Below, piece after piece: positions 57,534 through 64,000 of a stretch of 64,000 nucleotides of DNA. A model generated the notes under the pieces. That model did not search any database. It saw only the letters and a list, made by a program, of their open reading frames with translations, and was not told the origin of the DNA. This stretch comes from Actinomycetota bacterium (GTDB lineage: Bacteria; Actinomycetota; Thermoleophilia; Solirubrobacterales; 70-9). The position numbers and the translations under genes are program-made. Location: positions 81,975 through 145,974 of the forward strand of contig JAFDWB010000095.1 of NCBI GenBank assembly GCA_018268675.1. Direction: 5' to 3'. Position 1 is the stretch's first letter, and each line of letters starts with the position of its first letter.

Positions 57534-58951
57534 GGAACCGGAACGGAGGCTTCGCGGTGAGTCCGGTGCTGGTCGGCGCGGTGACCGTGCTGGTGATCAT
57601 CGTCGCCGTCTTCCTCGCCTATAACGCGAACAACGGGCTGCCGTTCGTCTCGACCTACGACATCAAGGCGCGCCTGCCGAACGCCGACGCGCTGGTGAAA
57701 GCGAACGAGGTGCGGATCGGCGGCGCCAGGGTGGGCGTGGTCACCTCGGTGGTGCCGGTGCAGCTGAAGAACGGCGCGGTCGAGGCCGAACTGACCCTGA
57801 GCCTCGACAAGAGCGCCGAACCGATCCCCAAGGGCTCGACGCTTTTGGTGCGGCCGAAATCGCCGCTCGGCCTGAAGTACCTGCAGATCACGCCGGGGAC
57901 TTCGAGCGAACCGATCAAGGCGGGCGAAACGATCCCGGTCCGCTACGCGAAACCCGAACCGGGGGACATCGACAAATTCTTCGACATGTTCAACACCCCG
58001 ACGCGGAAGGGGATCCAGCGCAACCTGGCCGGCTTCGGCAACGCGCTAGCCGGGCGCGGGCCGCAGCTGAACGAAGCGATCGGGTCGCTGCGCGGGCTGC
58101 TCGAAGAAGGCGAGCCGGCGGCGGCCAACCTCGCGGCGCCGAGCACCAACTTCGGCGGCTTCTGGCGGGCGCTCGAGGCGCTGTCGGCGACGGTGGCGCC
58201 GGTCGCCCAGCAGCAGGCGAGCATGTTCGTCGCCCTCGACCAGACCTTCGCCGCGTTCGCCAACGTCGCGCGGCCCTACATCCAGGAAACGATCGAAAAG
58301 AGCCCGCCGACGCTGGAAACGGTGAACGCCGGGCTGCCGCAGATCAACCCCTTCCTGCACGACACCGCACGGTTCTTCACCGCGCTCCGGCCGGGGGCCA
58401 AGGCGTTGGCGGAAACCTCCCCGATCATCGCCGCGTCGCTGAAGGCGGGCGTGCCGGCGCTGAACGCGTCGCCGGTCCTCAACAACCAGCTGCTGCCGAC
58501 CGCGGAAGCGCTGCTCAAGTTCCAGCAGTCCGAAGGCGTCTTCACCGGCCTCGGGCTGCTCACCGACCTGAACAAGAACCTGAAGAGCCCGCTCGAATAC
58601 GTCGTCCCGGCGCAGACCACCTGTTACTACGCGACGCTGTTCTTCTCCAACCTCGCCAGCGCGAACAGCCAGGGCAACCAGTACGGCAAGTGGCTCAACT
58701 TCATCTCATTCGAGCCGCCCGAAGGCCCGAACACGATGGCCGGCCAGGCCTCGGCGCCCGCCAACGGCCCGGGTGAAAACCACCTTCACTTCAACCCGCT
58801 CCCGCGCACGGCGGCGCCGGGTCAGGGAGGCGTCTGCGAAGCCGGCAACGCCAAGTTCATCCGCGGCAAGACCGTGATCGGCCACAGCCCGAAGCTGCTC
58901 GGCAAAGACACCTTCGAACTGGCGAAGACGCCGCGGAGGAAAAAGAAGTGA
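57530..58951 (+). CDS. Mce-domain protein 3 of 6
   Basis: A 473-residue Mce protein: anchor (VLVGAVTVLVIIVAVFLAY), Mce domain with LPNADALVKANEVRIGGARVGVVTSV and PLGLKYLQITPG, helical rod, tail ending RRKKK. The ATG overlaps the previous stop (ATGA). The C-terminal region has a Cys-Tyr-Tyr motif (TTCYYATLFFSNL) and a second cysteine near 445, compatible with a disulfide. Confidence 0.88.
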   Translation: MRNRNGGFAVSPVLVGAVTVLVIIVAVFLAYNANNGLPFVSTYDIKARLPNADALVKANEVRIGGARVGVVTSVVPVQLKNGAVEAELTLSLDKSAEPIPKGSTLLVRPKSPLGLKYLQITPGTSSEPIKAGETIPVRYAKPEPGDIDKFFDMFNTPTRKGIQRNLAGFGNALAGRGPQLNEAIGSLRGLLEEGEPAAANLAAPSTNFGGFWRALEALSATVAPVAQQQASMFVALDQTFAAFANVARPYIQETIEKSPPTLETVNAGLPQINPFLHDTARFFTALRPGAKALAETSPIIAASLKAGVPALNASPVLNNQLLPTAEALLKFQQSEGVFTGLGLLTDLNKNLKSPLEYVVPAQTTCYYATLFFSNLASANSQGNQYGKWLNFISFEPPEGPNTMAGQASAPANGPGENHLHFNPLPRTAAPGQGGVCEAGNAKFIRGKTVIGHSPKLLGKDTFELAKTPRRKKK

Positions 58952-60453
58952 GCCCGGCCGCCAAACCGTCGACGCCGAAGCGGCGGCACCGCACGCGGCC
59001 GCGCGTCCCCAACTGGGCGATCGCGGTGATCTTCATCCTGGTCTTCACGATCGGCCCGTACCTGGCGTTCACCAAGCACATCCCGTTCACCAGCTACGGG
59101 TACGAGGTCAAGGCCACCTTCACCAACTCGGCGAACATCGCCTTGAAGTCACCGGTGCGGATCGCCGGGGTGGAAGTCGGCAAAGTGATCTCGACCGAAC
59201 GCGACGGCAACGCGACCACGGTCACCTTCACCGTCGACGACGCGGGCCGGCCGATCCACCAGAACGCGTTTGCCTCGGTGCGGCCGCGGATCTTCCTCGA
59301 GGGCAACTTCTTCATCGACCTCGACCCCGGCAGTCCCGGCTCGCCCGAAATGGAAAGCGGCGGCACGATCCCGATCAGCCACACCTCCACCGCGGTGCAG
59401 ATCGACGAAGTGCTGACCGCGCTGCAGTCCCCGGTGCGCGCCGACCTCGGTCGCCTGCTGGAGAGCTACGGCAAGGCGCTCACCCACGAACCGACGCAAG
59501 CCGAAGACCTCGCCCAGCTGCCGCAGGTGCGGGGCCTCACCGGCGGCCAGGCGCTGAACAAGGCCTTCCAGTACGGCGGCGAAGCGGGCAAGTACAGCGC
59601 CCAGGTGACCAACGCCCTGCTCGGCACCCAGAAGCACGATCTCGCCAAGCTGGTCTCCGGCTCGGCGCGCACCTTCAACGCCTTCAGCGCCGACCAGGCC
59701 GCCCTGCAGGGGCTGATCGACAACTTCGACGTCTTCACCGGGGCGCTCGCCAACCAGTCGGAAAACCTCCAGACCACGGTGCGCGAGCTGGCGCCGACCC
59801 TGCGCACCGCCCACACCTCGCTGATCAGCCTCGACCGCTCGCTGCCGCCGCTGCGGACTTACGCGATCGAGCTGAGGCCCGCGGTGGCCGAGCTGCCCGG
59901 GTTGATCAGCGCCTCGAAACCGTGGCTCGCCCAGGTGCGGCCGCTGCTCTCCGAAAAGGAGGCCGGCGGTACGGCGAGGCTGCTGGCCGAATCGACGCCC
60001 GGCCTTGCCGGAGCGGCGCAGGCCGGAAGATCGCTGACCCTGCCGCAGACGAACCAGCTCAGCCTCTGCACGACCAAGGTGCTGGTGCCCACCTCCGAAC
60101 AGCCGATCAACGACCGGTTCGGCGACGGCGGCCCGAACTACCGGGACTTCTGGCGTTCGCTGTCGGACTTCGCCAGCGCCGGCCAGAACTTCGACGGCAA
60201 CGGTCCCTACGTCCGCGCTCAGGGCGGCGGCGGCCCGTACCTCCTCGAAGAACTAAATCCGGCGGCGGAACTTCCGCCGCTGCAACACCAGTACTCGCGA
60301 GCGATCGAACCTCCCCTCGGGGTCCAGCCGCAGGTCGGGGTCCAGCCGAAGGCGAGCCCCGAAGTCCGTTGTGACACCAACCCGGTGCCGAACCTCAACA
60401 GCGGCCCGGGACAAGTCGGTCCGACCGGCGTGACGGTGGTGCCCCCGCGCTGA
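58948..60453 (+). CDS. Mce-domain protein 4 of 6
   Basis: A 501-residue Mce protein: basic N-terminus, anchor (WAIAVIFILVFTIGPYLAF), Mce domain with FTNSANIALKSPVRIAGVEVGKVIS and FLEGNFFIDLDPGSPGSP, helical rod, then a proline-rich tail with repeated GVQPQVGVQP. The GTG overlaps the previous stop (GTGA). Confidence 0.88.
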   Translation: MSPAAKPSTPKRRHRTRPRVPNWAIAVIFILVFTIGPYLAFTKHIPFTSYGYEVKATFTNSANIALKSPVRIAGVEVGKVISTERDGNATTVTFTVDDAGRPIHQNAFASVRPRIFLEGNFFIDLDPGSPGSPEMESGGTIPISHTSTAVQIDEVLTALQSPVRADLGRLLESYGKALTHEPTQAEDLAQLPQVRGLTGGQALNKAFQYGGEAGKYSAQVTNALLGTQKHDLAKLVSGSARTFNAFSADQAALQGLIDNFDVFTGALANQSENLQTTVRELAPTLRTAHTSLISLDRSLPPLRTYAIELRPAVAELPGLISASKPWLAQVRPLLSEKEAGGTARLLAESTPGLAGAAQAGRSLTLPQTNQLSLCTTKVLVPTSEQPINDRFGDGGPNYRDFWRSLSDFASAGQNFDGNGPYVRAQGGGGPYLLEELNPAAELPPLQHQYSRAIEPPLGVQPQVGVQPKASPEVRCDTNPVPNLNSGPGQVGPTGVTVVPPR

Positions 60454-61898
60454 TGGCCACCCGGACGCCGAAACCCGCCCCCGCGCCCGAACGCCGCACG
60501 CGGCTCGGGCACTTCCGTGCCTGGATCACCCGCCAGGCGCGCGGTCACCGCACCGACACGATCGCGATCCTCGTCCTCGCCTTGGTCGGCATCGCGATGA
60601 TGCTCGGGATCTTCACCCAGCAGAAAGCCTCGCTGCCGTCGTGGCTGCCGTTCGTGGGCGAAGAATTCGAAAGCATCTCGGCCGAATTCACCACCGCGCA
60701 GGCGGTGACGCCCGGTCAGGGCCAGGCGGTCGACGTCGCCGGTCTGCAGATCGGCAAGGTCGCCTCGGTCAACCTCGAAAACGGCCGCGCCGTGGTCGGG
60801 ATGGAGATCGAACCGAAGTACATGCAGCTGATCCACCCCGACGCGCACTTCCTGCTGCGGCCGAAAACGGGGCTCAACGACATGGTGGTCGAGGTCGAAC
60901 CGGGCAGCGGCACCGGCCGTGTCGAAAGCGGCCACCGGTTCCCGCTCTCCCAGACCGAAGCGAACGTCCAGCTGGAAGCGCTCTGGAACAGCCTCGACGC
61001 CGACACCCGCCAATACATCCAGCTGCTGGTGGCGGGCGGGGCGCAGGGGATCGGCGGCCGCGGCGTGCAGCTCGGCAACGCGCTGCGGCGCTTCGAGCCG
61101 TTCGTCGAGTACACCGCAAAACTGAACAAGGCGATCGCCGGACGGCGCACCGAGCTGGCGAAGGTGATCCATGACTTCGGCGAACTGACCACCGAACTCG
61201 GCAGGCACGACGCGCAGATCCGCCGCTTCGTCGGCTCCTCGGAAAAGGCGCTCGGCAACTTCGCCCACCAGAACGTGGCGCTCGAAGAAGCGTTCGAACA
61301 GTTCCCCGAAACGCTGAAGGTGGCAAACGAAGGGCTGGCGAGCTCGAACGAATTCTCGAAGGTGGCGCTGCCGACCCTGACCAAGCTGATCCCCCAGGCG
61401 CAGGCCTCGACGCCGGCCTTCAAGGCGACCGAGCGCCTGTTCAGCCAGACGACCGCGCCGATCCGCGACGGCATCCGTCCGTTCACGCGCGAAATCCGAC
61501 CGGTGCTGACCCACGCCAACGAAGCGTCGAAGCCTTTCGAAAAGACGGTGCGGAGCTTCGGCGAAAGCCTCGGCGGCCTCAACACCTTCTTCAACGAACT
61601 CGCCTACAAGCCGAAGGGAAACGCCCAGAGCTACCTCTTCTACCTGCCGTGGGTTAACCACGACATCAACTCGAGCTTCAGCCTCGAAGACGGCGGCGGC
61701 GCGTTGCTGCGCAGCGAGGTGAACCTGAGCTGCACCGGGGCCACCCTCGCCGCCGGAAGTGTCGAATACACGAAAAAGGAACAGCTGCTGACGCTGCTCG
61801 AATTGATCGGCGCGCCCCGTGCCCCTGAACTCCCCAATCCGTTCGGCGGACCGGGCCACTGCTCGACGATAAAAAAATCGGCCGAAGAAATCAAATGA
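60453..61898 (+). CDS. Mce-domain protein 5 of 6
   Basis: A 481-residue Mce protein: basic N-terminus, anchor (TIAILVLALVGIAMMLGIF), Mce domain with TTAQAVTPGQGQAVDVAGLQIGKVASV and KTGLNDMVVEVEPG, helical rod and a cysteine pair near the end. ATG overlaps the previous stop by one base (TGATG). Confidence 0.88.
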   Translation: MATRTPKPAPAPERRTRLGHFRAWITRQARGHRTDTIAILVLALVGIAMMLGIFTQQKASLPSWLPFVGEEFESISAEFTTAQAVTPGQGQAVDVAGLQIGKVASVNLENGRAVVGMEIEPKYMQLIHPDAHFLLRPKTGLNDMVVEVEPGSGTGRVESGHRFPLSQTEANVQLEALWNSLDADTRQYIQLLVAGGAQGIGGRGVQLGNALRRFEPFVEYTAKLNKAIAGRRTELAKVIHDFGELTTELGRHDAQIRRFVGSSEKALGNFAHQNVALEEAFEQFPETLKVANEGLASSNEFSKVALPTLTKLIPQAQASTPAFKATERLFSQTTAPIRDGIRPFTREIRPVLTHANEASKPFEKTVRSFGESLGGLNTFFNELAYKPKGNAQSYLFYLPWVNHDINSSFSLEDGGGALLRSEVNLSCTGATLAAGSVEYTKKEQLLTLLELIGAPRAPELPNPFGGPGHCSTIKKSAEEIK

Positions 61899-63484
61899 GC
61901 AAGCGCGCCCCCAGCACCACGCAGCTCCTGGTGATCACCGCGTTCGCGCTGTCCTGCTTCGGCATCCTGCTCTTCCTCTGGATCACCTTCGGCGGCCCGA
62001 CCCCGTTCAAAGCGAAGAGCTACCAGATCACGGTGCCGTTCACCGAGGCCTCGCAGCTGGCCGAACAGTCCGACGTACGCATCTCCGGGGTCGACGTCGG
62101 CAAAGTGGAAAGCATCGAACTCGGGCCGAAGGGCAGGGAATCGGTGGCGCTCCTGAACATCGACGACCAGTACGCGCCGCTGCCTCAGGGGACGCGGGCG
62201 ATGCTGCGGACGAAGACGCTGCTGGGCGAGACCTACGTTGAACTGACCCCGGGGTCGAAGAGCGAACCGCCGCTCCAAGACGGTGCTCAGCTACCGGCCG
62301 CGCAGGTCGCCGAATCGGTGCAACTCGACCAGATCTTCCAGGCGTTCAACCCGCAGACGCGCCACGCCTTCCAGGAATGGATGCAGGAAGCGGCGGTGGC
62401 GATCGAGGGCCAGGGCCAGAACCTCTCCTACGCGATCGGCAACTTCCAGCCGACCTTCAAGGAATACGAAGGCCTCTTCCGCGTGCTCAACAGCCAGAAG
62501 CTGGCGGTCTCGAAGCTCTTCAGCAACGGGACGAAGACGTTCGAAGCGCTGCGCGGCCGCGAAGGCGAACTTGCGAACCTGATCCGCAGCTCGAACGAAC
62601 TTTTCACCACGACCGCGGGGCGCGCCAAGGACATCGAAGCGCTGTTCCGCGCCTTCCCGACCTTCCTCGAAGAGTCCCGGCTCACGGTCGCCCGCCTGCA
62701 GGGCTTCGCCACCAACGCCGACCCGCTGTCGAAGCAGCTGGTGCCGGTGGCCGAACAGCTCTCGCCGACCTTGGTCAAGTTCGGCGAACTGGCGCCGGAA
62801 GCGAAGGCGCTGTTCGAAGCGCTGCCCGCGGTGGAGAAAGAGGCGCCCTCGGGCTTCGCCGCCTTCCGCAAGCTCTTCCGCGACCAGTTCCCGCCGCTGC
62901 TCCGTGCGGTCGACCCGTTCGTGCGCAACTTGAACCCCTTGGTAGTAGGCCTCGGGCTCTACAAGAAGGAGGTGACGGCCTTCTTCGGCAACCTCGCCGT
63001 GGCGACCAACGGGGAACTCACGGAAACGAACGCCGCGGGCCAGAAGGTCCACTTCCTCCGGGCGATGGGTCCGATCACCCCTGAATCGATCGCCAGCTAT
63101 CCCTCGCGCCTCGCCCTCAATCGGGCCAGCGCCTACAGCCCGCCAGGCTGGGCCGCAGAACTGCTCAAGGGTCTGACCAGCTTCAACACCGCCAACTGCA
63201 CGTCCGGCCTCGTCGCCGAACTCGAACCGTCCACGCCCACCAACCCCGCCTTCATCGAACACGCCCGCCGGTTCAAAGAAACCGGCGAAGAATTCACCGA
63301 AGCCGAACGCATCGTCAAAGCCGAAGAACTCTTCGCCCGGATCAAGAAATTCGCCTTCGGCGAACAGTCGAACACCGCCGCCGCCCCGACCCCCGCCTGC
63401 CGCCCCCAGGAAAAGCTCGAATCGATCTATGGCAACGGCGAAAAGACCCAGTACCAGCACACCTTCGAACAGACCGGGCGGTAG
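61895..63484 (+). CDS. Mce-domain protein 6 of 6
   Basis: A 529-residue Mce protein: anchor (LLVITAFALSCFGILLFLWI), Mce domain with FTEASQLAEQSDVRISGVDVGKVESI and KTLLGETYVELTPG, helical rod with a C-terminal coiled segment. ATGA overlap with the previous gene. It ends the cluster; no YrbE permease or MlaF ATPase follows within the window. Confidence 0.88.
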   Translation: MSKRAPSTTQLLVITAFALSCFGILLFLWITFGGPTPFKAKSYQITVPFTEASQLAEQSDVRISGVDVGKVESIELGPKGRESVALLNIDDQYAPLPQGTRAMLRTKTLLGETYVELTPGSKSEPPLQDGAQLPAAQVAESVQLDQIFQAFNPQTRHAFQEWMQEAAVAIEGQGQNLSYAIGNFQPTFKEYEGLFRVLNSQKLAVSKLFSNGTKTFEALRGREGELANLIRSSNELFTTTAGRAKDIEALFRAFPTFLEESRLTVARLQGFATNADPLSKQLVPVAEQLSPTLVKFGELAPEAKALFEALPAVEKEAPSGFAAFRKLFRDQFPPLLRAVDPFVRNLNPLVVGLGLYKKEVTAFFGNLAVATNGELTETNAAGQKVHFLRAMGPITPESIASYPSRLALNRASAYSPPGWAAELLKGLTSFNTANCTSGLVAELEPSTPTNPAFIEHARRFKETGEEFTEAERIVKAEELFARIKKFAFGEQSNTAAAPTPACRPQEKLESIYGNGEKTQYQHTFEQTGR

Positions 63485-63515
63485 GGGGTCCGGGGCGCCT
63501 GCGCCCGTCCGAGGT

Positions 63516-63575
63516 GCGTCCTGGGCGTCTCATGGGGGTCCTGGCAGGCTGTGACCCCCATGAGACGTCCAGGAC
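63516..63575 (+). repeat. hairpin family 2, copy 3
   Basis: Arms 63516-63538 and 63553-63575 pair over 23 positions with one mismatch, around the 14-nt loop CCTGGCAGGCTGTG. It and its flanks (about 63505-63591) are nearly identical to the inverted copy around 29093-29179. It lies 31 nt after the last Mce stop codon. Confidence 0.8.
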
Positions 63576-63645
63576 GTGAGGGGTCCGTGAGGTTCTGGGC
63601 GCAGGACGTCACCGAGGCTGGCCTTCCTCGGCCTGACCCCCTTCC

Positions 63646-63684
63646 GCTGTTCCTTATGGCGCCTATACCGGCATAAGGAACAGC
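63646..63684. repeat. 13-bp hairpin with 13-nt loop
   Basis: GCTGTTCCTTATG (63646-63658) pairs perfectly with 63672-63684 around the loop GCGCCTATACCGG. Loop length and several positions match the hairpin at 5091-5139 (GCTCCATATCAGT), while the stems are unrelated. Confidence 0.65.
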
Positions 63685-63843
63685 TGGACGGAGGGCGTCC
63701 TTCCGACGACGCCGAGGTCCCCGTCCCTTCCTCGCGCGCCAGTCGGATCGGCCCATCCCATCCCCCGGCTTACCCAAGTACTTTCGCAGCGACCACACGC
63801 TCCGGCACGGAGCTCTGGCTTGAGCCAGTCTGGCCCCGATTTA

Positions 63844-63993
63844 GATCCGCTCGTACGTCACCGGCTGGGGACCGTTTGGGCCATGTCGCTAGAAGTGGTG
63901 TAACGAGCGGGTCCTCGTGGGCCGGGACGAAGTTCCGGCCACCGCGGGCCCCAGACTCGTCGGTTGACCCGCAAAAGTCGACTGACGAAGGAG
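63844..63993 (+). promoter_or_regulatory. structured 5' leader with ribosome-binding site at the window edge
   Basis: GATCCGCTCGT (63844-63854) pairs with ACGAGCGGGTC (63903-63913) across a 48-nt loop; GTGGGCCGGGA (63917) pairs with TTCCGGCCAC (63933); GTCGGTTGAC (63959) pairs with GTCGACTGAC (63977) around CCGCAAAA. GAAGGAG at 63987-63993 then leaves 7 bases to the window end, so a start codon probably follows. It does not match a riboswitch consensus I know. Confidence 0.45.
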
Positions 63994-64000
63994 CACCACG

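Larger units (their letters stand above)
63485..64000. other. 516-base gene-free end of the window
   Basis: I see no credible gene. The stretch contains two hairpins (63516-63575 and 63646-63684), small hairpins (CTCCG-gca-CGGAG near 63800 and CTGGCT-tg-AGCCAG at 63815), and a structured leader ending in a ribosome-binding site at the right edge. Confidence 0.65.

Noticed and set aside
63844..63993. Known riboswitch (TPP, FMN, cobalamin, SAM, glycine, ZTP, fluoride, c-di-GMP, c-di-AMP, T-box) in the right-edge leader
   Set aside because: None of the conserved core sequences of these classes is present.

Overview
This 64 kb window is very GC-rich, coding-dense chromosomal DNA from around a replication origin. 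It uses GTG and TTG starts heavily and couples genes by 4-nt overlaps. FhaA/FhaB with a Ser/Thr kinase, a menaquinol QcrA-B-C complex, a short YidC, a six-gene Mce cluster and a run of small secreted proteins with repeated Cys motifs suggest a deep-branching actinobacterium. My best guess is Thermoleophilia (Solirubrobacterales-like); that is inferred from gene content and was not tested against a database.

Layout. 0-4.9 kb: FHA/kinase signalling genes (minus strand), then a CARDB surface protein, pheA and an HNH protein. 5.3-19.4 kb: origin region, with gyrA, gyrB, a DUF721 gene, recF, dnaN and dnaA leftward and rpmH, rnpA, yidD, yidC, parA and parB rightward. oriC candidates lie between dnaA and dnaN, two parS-like sites sit at the rnpA/yidD junction, and jag-rsmG is inverted between yidC and parA. 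19.4-31.2 kb: tRNA-Ile, a PQQ-propeller lipoprotein, a bifunctional nuclease, ddl, an aminotransferase, a phosphodiesterase and a membrane glycosyltransferase-like protein, ymdB and an ABC exporter. 31.3-35.0 kb: a tetrapyrrole operon, hemB, a fused AhbA-AhbB siroheme-decarboxylase-like protein and hemL. 35-40 kb: a frameshifted AbiEi/DUF559 gene, a sulfatase, a beta-propeller protein and the first of five secreted paralogues. 40.1-46.5 kb: Rieske/cytochrome b/cytochrome bc, menG, polyprenyl synthase, tatA, tatC and an anchored coiled-coil protein. 46.5-47.9 kb: a RES/Xre toxin-antitoxin pair and tRNA-Lys. 48-63.5 kb: envelope block with four more secreted paralogues, a large MMPL transporter and six Mce proteins. 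63.5-64 kb: no gene, ending in a structured leader with a ribosome-binding site.

Two things stand out. First, the gene-free gaps hold families of palindromes. Their cores or loops are conserved, while their long arms differ in sequence from copy to copy yet stay complementary within each copy. The best family has four copies (4904-5020, 16278-16394, 42441-42557, 42692-42810), and several palindromes overlap or abut stop codons. Second, glutamate codons follow protein topology: extracytoplasmic segments use GAA almost exclusively and cytoplasmic segments use GAG, sometimes switching within one protein (MMPL protein, ABC permease, glycosyltransferase-like protein).

All calls come from reading the sequence; motif assignments rest on known family signatures and counts were made by eye.
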